DNA of 64,000 bases from JACKAQ01 sp020634975 [NCBI: Calditrichia bacterium] (GTDB lineage Bacteria; Calditrichota; Calditrichia; RBG-13-44-9): contig JACKAQ010000001.1 of the NCBI GenBank assembly GCA_020634975.1, positions 1,426,001 through 1,490,000 of the forward strand. The letters run 5' to 3'. The translations under genes and the position numbers were made by a program. Shown here one piece after another: positions 53,601 through 64,000 of this stretch (positions are counted from its first letter, which is position 1; each line of letters begins with the position of its first letter). Below the pieces are notes generated by a model. That model was not told where the DNA came from. It saw only the letters and a list, made by a program, of their open reading frames with translations, and made no database searches.

Positions 53601-55034
53601 GATGTATCCATTCAACTGGATGTGTTGGCAAACGACAGCGACGCGGATGGCGATTCGCTGCAATTTGACAGCTTCAACCAACCGAAAAACGGCACTGTTT
53701 CTTTGATGCGGCAGCCGTTTTTGTTTTACAAACCTGCAACTGATTTTTTTGGATTGGACACGTTCCAATACAGCATCATCGATGGCGTTGGCGGCACAGA
53801 TACGGCGCAGGTGGTGGTGCAGGTGCATCCGGTAAACGATCCGCCGCAAATTTCACCTGCACTGCCGGATGTGGCATTTCCGGCGGATAGCGGCGCAACG
53901 CTGGCGCTGGCGGAATTTGCAACGGATATCGATCATCCGACTGGCGATTTACAGTGGCAGGCGCAGGTGCTGGCGGTAGTTTTACCGTCCGCAAAAGTGG
54001 ATACGAGCGATCTGCACATCACGATCGATCCGATTTCCCAAACCGCACAATTTTCCGTAACAGCGGACAGCACCGGCGCATTTGCGGTCGAATTTCGCGT
54101 CAGCGATCCCGATGGTGCGAGCGCCAGCGACACGATTGTTGTGTTCGCTTTGTCCAAAGCACCAACGTTGCTATTCCCGATTGAAGATATTGTTTTAATT
54201 GAAGATAGCCCGCCCTTTACGGCTGTCAAAAATCTCAACGAAATGTTTGTTGATCCCGATGGCGACGTGCTGCGGTTTCGGGCAATCAGCGGCGCGGGCA
54301 TCGCAGCAGAAATTACCGGTGACAGCCTGGTAATCACACCCGAACCCAACTATTTCGGTGCGCGAACAATCACGGTTCGCGCAGTTGATCCATCCGGCGC
54401 CAGCGCCAGCGACCTGTTTTCGGTTACCGTAACTGCTGTGGAAGATCCGCCTAATATTGCCGCATTTCCCGGTTTCATCCAGTTTCCGCGGGACACGATT
54501 GTGACCGTAAATGTGTGGGATTTCGCGGAAGATCCGGACATGCCGGACAGCCTGCTGGCATTCATTTTCGATGCAACAAACGATTCGCTGCTGCGCGATT
54601 TTCATCCACAAACCGGGTTATTAACCCTTGCCAGCTTCGGCAATTTTTCCGGCGATGTGGATATGACCGTCACCGCAATTGATACAGCAGGCAATAGCGA
54701 CAGCAAATCCGTGCTGGTGCGCATTGACGCGGTTACTGGCATCGACGATGTTCAAAACAGTGGCGTGCCAACCCGATTCACGTTGTCACAAAACTATCCG
54801 AATCCGTTCAATCCGATTACGCGAATTCGTTACAACCTGCCCAAAAGTGCAACAGTTCAACTCAGTGTGTTCAATATTTTGGGAGAGCAGGTAGTGGTAC
54901 TGGTTGACCAAAAACAACTGTCGGGCAGATACGAAGTTGCATTTGATGGTAGCCAACTGAGCAGCGGGCTATATTTTTATCGAATTGTTGCAGGAAATTT
55001 TCGGGAAGTGCGGAAAATGGTGTTGATTCGGTAA
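50631..55034 (+). CDS. Very large secreted repeat-rich surface protein with sorting domain
   Basis: 1467 residues. Signal peptide (MNTCPHFLKTGSILFILYIQ), then about 900 residues of Gly/Asn/Ser-rich repeats built on phrases such as NNGTLAIESGTMNVAD, SGSGTIDNLGELNFTGDG and GNGTLENFGSIEWLRGTISG. These predict a right-handed beta-helix. From about 978 comes a cadherin-like/tandem-95 region (PVAQNDAFDTSEDVSIQLDV, LANDSDADGD), then two more Ig-like domains (VNDPPQI, VEDPPNIA). The end (about 1384-1467) is LSQNYPNPFNPITRIRYN...GLYFYRI, the sorting domain. The ATG at 50631 has GAGGG 4-5 nt upstream. Likely an adhesin or matrix protein; no catalytic site was seen. Confidence 0.88.
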   Translation: MNTCPHFLKTGSILFILYIQICLPQGIAQTRFTWAAQTGNWQTAANWTPTGVPGANDTAVVNSGIVTATAPVSVSGLELGDAEINGAKLTILSIFRWNNGRLSGSGSADSTILGNDAEMIIDGTSQRELVARTLMLRGDSRFSSNGDIRLGNGAILVNNTNRLFEWYGDGDIGTLDGSGKLINLGTIERDNNSSTNLINVLFEHRGTLINNSGELRLMAGSDQRNATLQIAENTVLRISNAGHLLNDVSVSGGGELRVQDAEIELTGNGLRIENDATLRIATSGSRISGNGTLENFGSIEWLRGTISGDGEFVNHSQIRFSGESATNLEFRTLSNNGSIEWLDNTDLRISDNAKIINNLSGTIEIVKSANIFFREPDGGSIVNNGLLIKSGSSATDESLIDAAFENSGELQISGGRLRLNRDGDYLSGNLAIAETGILEISGGNHIFSETLSAMLVGELQLSGGSIFTESAISGNGKLTIDSGTFTFLRSFSLDQLILNNGILNGSGNLRVDGLMRWRRGTLQHISVTANGDLEMSGGTSDIKFIDAGTLTNAGEAMWSGEGDIRIANGGVLFNQDGGSLLFSATGDILKFFGNPVGGLVHNDGLLRQTGVVTDVLVEIALENNGTLAIESGTMNVADGSSGTTAEISVAQGSSLTFSGGLHEWENMQLSGAGTIILNRADVLSTGANGLVLNAPLRLDIRNSESKLRGNSPIFNKGIINWERGEISGSGTIDNLGELNFTGDGFRTINSKNIRNFNIINWFDGGKIRMQNGATIYNLPGGTLNLHPTTALTKGLSDGGKVLNTGLLRKLPGPHIAVRADVENSGSIDISDTLIFEQSLTNHPNGNIRGNGFLDVSAANFVNNGTLAPGNSPGILSVIGNYPLSDAADVAIELGGKTPGSEHDQLRISGAAHLTGSRLQLSLLNGFVPANGDTLEILQTAARNGTFSTFSGIDTAYYDVQYLPDAVRLVNFSFPVNTQPVAQNDAFDTSEDVSIQLDVLANDSDADGDSLQFDSFNQPKNGTVSLMRQPFLFYKPATDFFGLDTFQYSIIDGVGGTDTAQVVVQVHPVNDPPQISPALPDVAFPADSGATLALAEFATDIDHPTGDLQWQAQVLAVVLPSAKVDTSDLHITIDPISQTAQFSVTADSTGAFAVEFRVSDPDGASASDTIVVFALSKAPTLLFPIEDIVLIEDSPPFTAVKNLNEMFVDPDGDVLRFRAISGAGIAAEITGDSLVITPEPNYFGARTITVRAVDPSGASASDLFSVTVTAVEDPPNIAAFPGFIQFPRDTIVTVNVWDFAEDPDMPDSLLAFIFDATNDSLLRDFHPQTGLLTLASFGNFSGDVDMTVTAIDTAGNSDSKSVLVRIDAVTGIDDVQNSGVPTRFTLSQNYPNPFNPITRIRYNLPKSATVQLSVFNILGEQVVVLVDQKQLSGRYEVAFDGSQLSSGLYFYRIVAGNFREVRKMVLIR

Positions 55035-55062
55035 GTTGAGCTTTATCGATTCTCTGTCGGAT

Positions 55063-57468
<2,406 letters not shown>

Positions 57469-57471
57469 TTT

Positions 57472-58620
57472 TTATCCAAAAAGTGTAACAACGTACGTAA
57501 CATTGTGAAAGTAGGAGCCGGAATATGTGCCATCATCTTTTTGCAGCGGTGCAATTTCGCCGTAGGATGGAAAACCAACCAAAGGTAAATCCTTAGGGAG
57601 GAATGCAGATAATTTTTCAACTTCTTCATGGGTTCGGTCTCCCAAAATCCATTTTCTCCCGGCACAACTGATAACCACTGCGCAAGTGGGGTTAAACTCA
57701 AGCGATGACATCTTATCTATTGCTTCATTCACACCTTTAATCACATTGTCACGCGTTGCATAACACACCTTAACAGGTGTTCCCTCATCAACGCTGCCAA
57801 AATAGGTAATTGCACCGGTATCCGCATCCATTTTAAATGGGGAACGTTGGACAAATTCGTTTGATTCTTTATCCATGTATGCTGCAAGTGTAATAACACC
57901 CAAATCTGCTTTAGATGGCGGCTGCCCAAACTGTTTGGTGATAAATTCGGCAGTGGATACACCACTGATTTTATTGATTTTATTGCCTTCGCAGTCTTCT
58001 ACAATTGCAGCTTCACCAATTGGTTGCCAACCACTTGCCAGGCTTATTTTAAATGGGAAATCGCCGGACATGCATAACATCCCGATGGCATCTTCATACA
58101 TTTTTCCATTGGCAAGCACAATACCACGTTGGTAGCTACGGTCATCACCCGTGAGTCCGCCGACACATGGGATGGAGAGTTCAGAGCGAACACCTTCTAC
58201 CATTTTTGTGCCATCTGCAGACAATCCGGCAAACAGGAATACCAACCGGGCATCGTCGCCAACTGCATTCCGGATGCGACTTGCGCATGCTTTACCGGCA
58301 TCATAAGAACGGTTTTGCAGGTTTTTTTCGATTTCCATATGCCATTTTACTTTACCGGCAGAATGAAATCCCATCGCGCAGACACCGACATTTTCAACCC
58401 GATTGGTTTCGTAAAACCCGTCGCCTGTACCACCGATAATCTGCACATCTTCTGTCTCCAGCCCACTATAAATTCCTTCATACAACTCTGTAAAGTCCGC
58501 ATAATGAACGGAAGCGAGCAAAATGATTGCTTCCGGGGCGATGCTTTTTAATGTCTCGCCTATTTCCAATCCGGCTTCGAACGGATCGATATTGATAGTA
58601 CTAATCGATTTACATTTCAT
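57472..58620 (-). CDS. FIST-domain sensor protein
   Basis: 382 residues with FIST_N (about 20-215: IILLASVHYADFTELYEGI, IIGGTGDGFYETN, VFLFAGLSADGTKMVEGV) and FIST_C (about 220-375: GVSTAEFITKQFGQP, GAITYFGSVDEGTPVKVCYA, VVISCAGRKWILG) domains. FIST proteins are thought to bind small ligands, often amino acids or related compounds, and pair with signalling proteins. The start at 58620 is chosen because GGGGTG is at 5-nt spacing; the ATG 12 nt upstream lies in that site. The only tight partner is the kinase at 57468. No signal peptide, so intracellular sensing is expected. Confidence 0.9.
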   Translation of the reverse strand: MKCKSISTINIDPFEAGLEIGETLKSIAPEAIILLASVHYADFTELYEGIYSGLETEDVQIIGGTGDGFYETNRVENVGVCAMGFHSAGKVKWHMEIEKNLQNRSYDAGKACASRIRNAVGDDARLVFLFAGLSADGTKMVEGVRSELSIPCVGGLTGDDRSYQRGIVLANGKMYEDAIGMLCMSGDFPFKISLASGWQPIGEAAIVEDCEGNKINKISGVSTAEFITKQFGQPPSKADLGVITLAAYMDKESNEFVQRSPFKMDADTGAITYFGSVDEGTPVKVCYATRDNVIKGVNEAIDKMSSLEFNPTCAVVISCAGRKWILGDRTHEEVEKLSAFLPKDLPLVGFPSYGEIAPLQKDDGTYSGSYFHNVTYVVTLFG

Positions 58621-58884
58621 TTCACACCCCAATTCTATTGACTTAACACTGTTACATCTACGCTTAGAGACATGTTATTCAATGTCGTAATGTTCTTAAA
58701 TATCTTTAATCAACATATTGAAATTTAATTTTTGCTTTGCTCATGGAAAGCACACTAATATATAACTTATACATATGTGACAGTTTTTGAATAATTCGGA
58801 TAACTATTATTTTTGAAGCGCATCTAATTTTTCTGGAAAGCATGTTTTAGAGATAGTAAAACTTGAAATTCACTCAGGATTGGT

Positions 58885-59106
58885 ATGAACAAATATCTAA
58901 TGATTGCAGCCGCATGCCTGACACTCGGCCTGGCACCGTTTTCTCCGGAACCGCATATTTTTGGAAAAATTCGCTGGATAATGGGTGGCGGAGTGGGGAT
59001 GAGTCTTCTTGACTGGTGGGACACTATTATGCACGGTACCCCGTGGGTTGTGTTGATCGTTGTTGCCGTTAGCGATTTGATCGCGAAAATAAAAAAAGCC
59101 GGGTAA
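58885..59106 (+). CDS. Small membrane protein (often labelled RND-transporter-associated)
   Basis: A 73-residue protein with two hydrophobic helices (about 4-20 and 52-66) around EPHIFGKIRW and MGGGVGMSLLDWWD, ending KKAG. The LGLAPFSPEPHIFGKIRW core is conserved in small proteins that databases tend to name after RND transporters; no function is established. The terminator stem covers its last codons. The 264 bp before it, up to 58620, contain no other gene. Confidence 0.65.
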   Translation: MNKYLMIAAACLTLGLAPFSPEPHIFGKIRWIMGGGVGMSLLDWWDTIMHGTPWVVLIVVAVSDLIAKIKKAG

Positions 59107-59123
59107 TTTCGCCCGGCTTTTTT
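59091..59123. terminator. Terminator overlapping the end of the small membrane protein gene
   Basis: AAAAAAAGCCGGG and CCCGGCTTTTTT flank an 8-nt loop that contains the TAA stop. It is symmetric enough to work both ways and also lies downstream of the minus-strand gene at 59151. Confidence 0.9.
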
Positions 59124-59150
59124 CAAAAAATTGGATTTATTGGATTACGG

Positions 59151-59546
59151 CTAATCTTTCACCATTGCACCGATGATGGCGCCGGCAGCCGCATATTCAA
59201 CCATGCTGCCCAAAAACCAGATTAAGGCCATTGTGTAGGGAATTTCCATCACGGAATATGAGCCGTAAGCAAAAGACATTGCCATACCCAATCCGATGAC
59301 CAGTGTATATTTCAGCGCGTTTGCCATGCTTTTCACTGAAACCATTTCAGAATACACATAGACTAAAGTAAGTGCGGTTACCAGCGTTACGAAATACATC
59401 AGTCCCATTTTCATTTCAACCTCGGGACGCCACATATCCTTGGTTGCCTCATATGCATCTGATAAAATGACAACATGAATAACAAAATCCAACGCAGACC
59501 ACACCAAAAATACGACAATTCCCGTCAAACCAACTTTCTTCAACAT
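59151..59546 (-). CDS. Hypothetical four-helix membrane protein
   Basis: A 131-residue protein with four hydrophobic segments (about 7-28, 47-66, 78-98, 103-125). The family is not certain: the layout and WSALDFVIHVVILSDAY, with buried Asp and His, resemble small DUF1761-like membrane proteins. AAAAGGAGGAATTCCT before the ATG is a strong ribosome site. Convergent with the small membrane gene and separated from it by the shared terminator. Function unknown. Confidence 0.75.
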   Translation of the reverse strand: MLKKVGLTGIVVFLVWSALDFVIHVVILSDAYEATKDMWRPEVEMKMGLMYFVTLVTALTLVYVYSEMVSVKSMANALKYTLVIGLGMAMSFAYGSYSVMEIPYTMALIWFLGSMVEYAAAGAIIGAMVKD

Positions 59547-59711
59547 AGGAATTCCTCCTTTTGTTTGTTCTCAGGTTGCCTGAACTATTGCGGATTTAGC
59601 AGCCTGGTCAGAAATTACGCGCATTGAGCGAAATAAACAAGAGGCAGAACAAAAAAAGATATACAAAAATATACCTTTTTGAAATAAAGGTCAGTTTTTC
59701 AGAGATCGTGC

Positions 59712-59746
59712 AAAAAAAAAAGGGATAGCCAAGCTATCCCTTTTTT
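59712..59746. terminator. Bidirectional terminator for the tricorn gene
   Basis: AGGGATAGC and GCTATCCCT pair around CAA, with a nine-A run to the left and six T to the right, 29 bp after the stop of the protease gene on the minus strand. Confidence 0.9.
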
Positions 59747-59774
59747 CATACGAATTATATTGTTTTTTAACAGC

Positions 59775-62700
59775 TTAACGCACCGGATACGGCGGGATTT
59801 CCGGCAGTTTTGCATCGTGTAATTTCAATTCTTCGAGAATGACTTCGATGGCTTTGTTGAGCTGCTGGTCTTCGCCGGCGTATTCTTTCATGGGGTCGTT
59901 ATCCACGAAAATATCCGGATCGACGCCATAGCCTTCGATGATCCAGTTTTTGCCATCCAATGAAAAAGGCGCGAATTCCGGCTTGCGCAAATCGGCGCCA
60001 TCCACAAACGGCAGCGATCCGCGAATACCGACAACGCCGCCCCAGCTACGCTTGCCGATCAGTTTGCCAAGCTTGTAATGTTTGAAGCGATACGGGAACA
60101 AATCACCGTCCGATGCGGAAAATTCGTTTACGAGGCAAACCATCGGGCCCATGTGAATATCGCCCGGATCAGGGCGTGTAGTGGTGTTGCGGGACATATC
60201 AACCATTGCGATTTCCCGGCGCAGGCGCTCGATGAGCATCGGCGAAACGTTGCCGCCGCCGTTGCCGCGCACGTCGATAATCAAAGCTTTTTTGCGCATT
60301 TGAGGATAAAAATGTTTCACAAATTCATTCAATCCGTTCGGTCCCATATCGGGAATATGCAAATAGCCCACTTTTCCGCCGGTTGCTTTTTCCACTTTTT
60401 CGATGTTCTCGCGAACCCAGTTAAAATAATACAGCGATGCTTCATCCGCGATGGGCGTTACCAGCACGTCGCGCGCGCCGGTGGCGGATGCGCTGCTGTT
60501 CACCGTCAGCGATACGGTTTTGCCCGCAGCGTTCAACAATGATTCATAAATATTGGTCATATTTGCGGTGGATTCACCGTTCACTGCCAGAATAAAATCG
60601 CCTTCTTTTACGTTCACGCCAATTTCGGTGAGCGGCGAACGGGTGGATTTATCCCAGTTTTCGCCGTCCAGAATTTTGGTGACACGGAAATAACCGGACG
60701 CATCTTTCGCCAGTTCGGCACCGAGCAGACCGGTGCGCACGCGATCCGGACGCGGACGATCGCCGCCGTTGATGTAGGCGTGCCCGACGTTCAGTTCACC
60801 GATCATTTCGCCGATCAGGTATGTCACATCATTGCGGTGATTGGCATACGGCACAAGCTGCGCGTATTTGTCGTGAACCGCTTTCCAGTCCAGCCCGTGC
60901 ATGTTCGGCGCGTAGAAAAAGTCGCGCATTTGCCGCCATGCCTCATCAAAAATCTGTTTCCATTCGGCTTTGCGATCCAGATCCATCTGCATATTCGAGA
61001 GGTCTAAATATTTGTCAACACTGATCTTACCTTTCGGCAAATCGATGATGGCATATTTGCCGCCGCTGCCGATCAGCATTTTTTTCAGATCAGCAGAAAG
61101 TTCGTATCCGCCGTAATTGCCGAGTTCGGTTTCTTTCTCTTTGGAGAGGTCGTACATCAGCAGAACCGGTTTTTCATCCTTGCTGCCGTTGCGATTGTAA
61201 TACACAACGCCGTCGATGCAGGAAATATTGCCGTAGCTCGCCGCCATCACCGGCAGGGCGATGGTGCGGTCTGCCAATCCGTCGATATCGACGGTAACGG
61301 TCACACCGGCCGGTTTTTCGTCGGCTTTTTTGTCATCTTTCTTTTTGTCTTTGTCGCCGGATGCGGCTTCGGTTTTCACCGCAACTTCGTCATTTTTCAG
61401 TTTGAACGGCGAATCTGTGGCTTTCGCCAGCGTCATCAGGTACACTTTTTCCATATCCTGATAAGCGTGGTTCCACTCCGTCCAACTGTATATCGGGTTG
61501 AAATCGCGGCTGGATGCAAACAGCAAATATTTGCCGTCGTTGCTGAACGCGGGGCTGTTGGCGCTGTACCAATCGTCCGTTACCGGATACGATTTTTGCT
61601 GCGCCACCGAATACAAATGGATGATGCCGTGGTTACGTTCGGGATCTTGTTTGGTATATGCGATCCACGAACCATCCGGTGCCCAGGCGTATTGGGTAAT
61701 TTCCCACGCGGTCGCCTGATCCACCAGCGTCACTTTTTTCGTGGCAATGTCCACATAGCGCAGGCGCAGTTTGTTATCGCCCCAAAGTAGTTTTTTGCTG
61801 TCCGGTGACCAATAAATTTGATAATAATAGCAATCCGCGCCGCTGGTGATTTGCTGGGCTTTGCCCGAGCCATCCTGCGGTGTAATCCACAGTTCGTTTT
61901 CACCGGAAGCATCGGAAATGTAGGCGATCCACTTGCCGTCCGGCGACCATTTGGAATTGCGTTCGTGAACGCCGGATGTTTGGGTGAGGTTACGGGTGAT
62001 GCCGTTTTCCGCCGGAACGGTGAGCACTTCGCCGCGCGCGCCGAACAACGCACGTTTACCATCCGGTGCAATTTCGTAATTGGTAACTTCGTCGCTCAAT
62101 TCTTCCAATCCGCCGCGACTGGCGGTAAAATCTTCGTGAATCTGAATCGCTACTTTGGCGGAAGTTTCGCTCGCCAAATCAAACCGGTGGATGTATCCGG
62201 CTTGTTCGTACACCACCGCATCCGGTCCGAGCGACGGAAATTTGATATCGAAATCGGTGTAGTTGGTGTGCTGTTTGGTTTCTTTGGTGGAGAGGTTGTA
62301 CGAATACAGGTTCATCCGTCCGGTGCGATCGGAAATGAAATAAATTTTGCCGTTGTTCGCCCACATCGGGATAATATCCTGTGCGGGGTTTTCGGTGATG
62401 TTTTGCAGATCGCCGGATTTGAAATCGAGAATCCAGATGTCATCTGCCATGCCGCCTTTGTAGCGTTTCCAGGTACGGAATTCCCGGAAAACGCGATTGT
62501 ATGCCATTTTGCTGTCGTCCGGCGAAAACGAGCTGAATCCGCCGCGCGGCAGCGGCAATTCTCTCGGCAACTCGCCAGTGGTTTTCACGGCATACAATTG
62601 CCCGTTGAACGAATTGTACGAACGCATCCGCGAGCGGAACACAACTTCGTTGCTGGTGTTTGTCCACGTCATTACAATGTTGTTGGGACCCATCCGGTCG

Positions 62701-63038
62701 GCAATATCATCGCGATTGAGCGTTGCCGTGAAGGTAAGCCGGGTGGGAACGCCGCCTTCCGCGGGAATCTGGAACACTTCCGTGTTACCGTCATACTGCC
62801 CGGTGAAAGCAACGGTTTTTCCGTCCGGCGAAAAACGCGCGAACATTTCATATCCAACATGATTGGTTAGCTTGCGAGCAACACCGCCGGATACCGGAAC
62901 GGTGTACAAATCACCCGCATAAGTAAAAACAATCTGTTTGCCGTTGGTCGTCGGGAATCGCAACAGCCGTGCTTCTTCCTGCGCGACGCCCATCAGTGTC
63001 AACAGCGCTACTAAAATCAAAATTAAGCGCAACTTCAT
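59775..63038 (-). CDS. Tricorn-like S41 protease, exported
   Basis: 1087 residues. Signal peptide (MKLRLILILVALLTLMGVAQ), then a WD/TolB-like beta-propeller (about 25-540: RFSPDGKTVAFTGQYDGNTE, WSPDGKWIAYISD, WSPDSKKLLWGD). A Lys-rich linker follows (KDKKKDDKKADEKPAG, about 560), then a helical core domain, a PDZ domain (TEIGVNVKEGDFILAVNGES, about 795) and the S41 peptidase. NEFSASDGD provides the nucleophile (Ser976), after DVRGNGGGNVSPM. Tricorn proteins degrade peptides released by other proteases, and exported forms occur in FCB bacteria. AGGAGG is 6 nt before the ATG at 63038. Monocistronic. Confidence 0.93.
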   Translation of the reverse strand: MKLRLILILVALLTLMGVAQEEARLLRFPTTNGKQIVFTYAGDLYTVPVSGGVARKLTNHVGYEMFARFSPDGKTVAFTGQYDGNTEVFQIPAEGGVPTRLTFTATLNRDDIADRMGPNNIVMTWTNTSNEVVFRSRMRSYNSFNGQLYAVKTTGELPRELPLPRGGFSSFSPDDSKMAYNRVFREFRTWKRYKGGMADDIWILDFKSGDLQNITENPAQDIIPMWANNGKIYFISDRTGRMNLYSYNLSTKETKQHTNYTDFDIKFPSLGPDAVVYEQAGYIHRFDLASETSAKVAIQIHEDFTASRGGLEELSDEVTNYEIAPDGKRALFGARGEVLTVPAENGITRNLTQTSGVHERNSKWSPDGKWIAYISDASGENELWITPQDGSGKAQQITSGADCYYYQIYWSPDSKKLLWGDNKLRLRYVDIATKKVTLVDQATAWEITQYAWAPDGSWIAYTKQDPERNHGIIHLYSVAQQKSYPVTDDWYSANSPAFSNDGKYLLFASSRDFNPIYSWTEWNHAYQDMEKVYLMTLAKATDSPFKLKNDEVAVKTEAASGDKDKKKDDKKADEKPAGVTVTVDIDGLADRTIALPVMAASYGNISCIDGVVYYNRNGSKDEKPVLLMYDLSKEKETELGNYGGYELSADLKKMLIGSGGKYAIIDLPKGKISVDKYLDLSNMQMDLDRKAEWKQIFDEAWRQMRDFFYAPNMHGLDWKAVHDKYAQLVPYANHRNDVTYLIGEMIGELNVGHAYINGGDRPRPDRVRTGLLGAELAKDASGYFRVTKILDGENWDKSTRSPLTEIGVNVKEGDFILAVNGESTANMTNIYESLLNAAGKTVSLTVNSSASATGARDVLVTPIADEASLYYFNWVRENIEKVEKATGGKVGYLHIPDMGPNGLNEFVKHFYPQMRKKALIIDVRGNGGGNVSPMLIERLRREIAMVDMSRNTTTRPDPGDIHMGPMVCLVNEFSASDGDLFPYRFKHYKLGKLIGKRSWGGVVGIRGSLPFVDGADLRKPEFAPFSLDGKNWIIEGYGVDPDIFVDNDPMKEYAGEDQQLNKAIEVILEELKLHDAKLPEIPPYPVR

Positions 63039-63274
63039 CAAGAGCCTCCTGTACTGTTTGTGCGAAAAAATGTGAATAATTACGCAATACTAAAAAAGAC
63101 AGACGTAAGAATTTAACGATTTGTTTTGTGAAATAATACTTTTTTACAAGTTCTTGCTATGACTTTAACGAATCATTTTTCTCGTTTTAGTAATTGCAAA
63201 ACAAAAAATACTGTTTTGAAAAATGAGAAAATTTGCAATTTGTTCCACTCTTATCTATAAAAGACGGGTGGAAC

Positions 63275-63655
63275 ATGGTAGAAAGCGTATATTTGGGAAT
63301 CTTTTTGTTGTTGGCTTGCATCACTTACAATCAGCGGATGTGGATTGGCAAATTAAAATTTTCGATAAAAGCAACAGCGAAACCGCAAAAAATGTTACCG
63401 GAAGAACGGCTGGTCCGTTTTTGCAGGGAACGCGGTGGCAAAATCACCATTTTCCAGGCGGCGACAGCGGCGGATATTTCCGAATTTGATGCCGAAAACC
63501 TGCTCAACCGGCTCGTTGAAAAAGGCTGGATGTCTTGCTATACAAACAAAACAGGCACATTGATTTACGCAATCAACATGCCTGTTTTTTCAAATTTATC
63601 TTCAGATAATTATAGTCTTTCCAACGCCGACTGGACGCTGCCCAAAGCTTCCTGA
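63275..63655 (+). CDS. Small membrane protein with a winged-helix-like domain
   Basis: A 126-residue protein: one hydrophobic helix (VYLGIFLLLACITYNQ, about 5-20), a basic linker, then a compact helix-rich domain (PEERLVRFCRERGGKITIFQ, AATAADISEFDAENLLNRLV, GWMSCYTN) that reads like a winged helix with the order helix-turn-helix and wing. Similar small domains are used as membrane-tethered regulators, but I cannot assign a family. GGGTGGA precedes the ATG. The 3' end overlaps the convergent TolC-type gene by 46 nt and carries its terminator hairpin. Confidence 0.6.
   Translation: MVESVYLGIFLLLACITYNQRMWIGKLKFSIKATAKPQKMLPEERLVRFCRERGGKITIFQAATAADISEFDAENLLNRLVEKGWMSCYTNKTGTLIYAINMPVFSNLSSDNYSLSNADWTLPKAS
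63548..63590. terminator. Hairpin terminator embedded in the end of the winged-helix-like gene
   Basis: ACAGGCA (63551) pairs with TGCCTGT (to 63585), and inside it TTGATT pairs with AATCAA around TACGC, with a CA/CA internal loop. T6 follows on the plus strand, TTTTGTTT on the minus. It lies 20 nt downstream of the TolC-type stop and inside the coding part of the opposing gene. Confidence 0.75.
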
Positions 63656-64000
63656 AGCTGGGTGTATGCGATCAGCTGATCGTATTCGGCAGAAACCAGG
63701 ATCCGCTCTGCATCCGTCAAATTGACTTGTGCTTCGCGCAAATCCAGCGATGTTCCCGACCCCAACCGGTAGCGTTCTTCCGCTAAACGGTATTCTTCCC
63801 GCGCCGCTTCCAGATTTTGCTGATTGATTTCCACAATTTCCTGCAAATCGCGATAGCGCTGATACAGGGTGGAAACATCTGATTTCAGGGTGCGTTTGTA
63901 ATCTTCCAGTGCCAGCCGTTTGTTTTTCAAATCGATTTTGGCATTCTGGTAATTGACCATATCCTGAAATCCGTTGAACAAATTAAAATCGACGCTGACA
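63610..64000 (-). CDS. TolC-family outer-membrane efflux protein, N-terminal part outside window
   Basis: Only the last 130 residues are visible and the frame is open to the right edge. LFNGFQDMVNYQNAKIDLKN is a beta-strand followed by the second coiled-coil hairpin. EEYRLAEERYRLGSGTSLDL is the strongly conserved TolC repeat motif, with REAQVNLTDAERILVSAEYD and YTQLQEALGS after it. TolC proteins form the outer-membrane tunnel of tripartite efflux pumps or type I secretion. An adaptor and pump should lie to the right or elsewhere. It may also serve the MacB-like permeases, but nothing in the window links them. Confidence 0.88.
   Translation of the reverse strand, partial: VSVDFNLFNGFQDMVNYQNAKIDLKNKRLALEDYKRTLKSDVSTLYQRYRDLQEIVEINQQNLEAAREEYRLAEERYRLGSGTSLDLREAQVNLTDAERILVSAEYDQLIAYTQLQEALGSVQSALERL

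Noticed and set aside
61818-62870. 350-residue plus-strand frame opposite the tricorn gene
   Set aside because: Antisense to the beta-propeller region; no ribosome site and implausible composition.

Overview
The window looks like a chromosomal segment of a Gram-negative bacterium of the FCB superphylum, most plausibly Calditrichota/KSB1-like. G+C is close to 50% by eye. The main clues are two large exported proteins ending in the FCB-type C-terminal sorting domain (NYPNPFNP), a PorV/PorQ-family outer-membrane protein, a tricorn-type S41 protease, and an array of about 800-residue two-module MacB/FtsX permeases. The phylum is inferred from family content; no marker gene is present. I saw no rRNA, tRNA, CRISPR array, integrase or transposase.

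Layout. 1-9.8 kb is an amino-sugar utilisation locus: a double-SIS isomerase/deaminase (partial), a divergent DeoR regulator with a near-consensus promoter, a secreted DUF4874/DUF4832 protein with several frameshifts, a GH109-type oxidoreductase/glycosidase, a GHMP sugar kinase, a sugar nucleotidyltransferase and a sodium:solute symporter. 9.9-12.5 kb carries an NmrA-like reductase and a B12/radical SAM protein, both on the minus strand. 12.6-22.7 kb is a second unit: BlaI repressor and M56 peptidase under a BlaI-like operator, a frameshifted PDZ protein, a NEW3-domain membrane protein, an ABC ATPase, a serine beta-lactamase-like hydrolase and two paralogous ABC-2 permeases. Its spacers are full of palindromic dispersed repeats. 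22.7-25 kb is an AT-richer island (DoxX, a membrane winged-helix regulator, BrnT/BrnA toxin-antitoxin, a small Cys protein). It is bracketed in part by a 121-bp duplicate of a permease 3' end.

25.1-43.2 kb holds seven tandem MacB/FtsX-type permeases, interrupted once by a small ankyrin-type exported protein and with no cognate ATPase nearby. Permeases 4 and 5 share near-identical DNA at their 3' ends, which points to recombination among copies. 43.5-64 kb is more ordinary: acyl-CoA dehydrogenase, TPR protein, a REC-PAS-HD-GYP response regulator, PorQ-like protein, N-acetylmuramoyl-L-alanine amidase, a 1467-residue repeat-rich surface protein, a FIST sensor and hybrid histidine kinase pair, small membrane proteins, tricorn protease, a membrane winged-helix-like protein and the end of a TolC-type efflux protein.

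How the parts fit. The first locus would import and phosphorylate an N-acetylgalactosamine-like sugar released by the exported enzymes (inference). The BlaI/M56 unit is probably a regulated envelope-stress or export module. Two genes carry single-base homopolymer contractions, so base accuracy of the assembly should be kept in mind when reading the broken genes.
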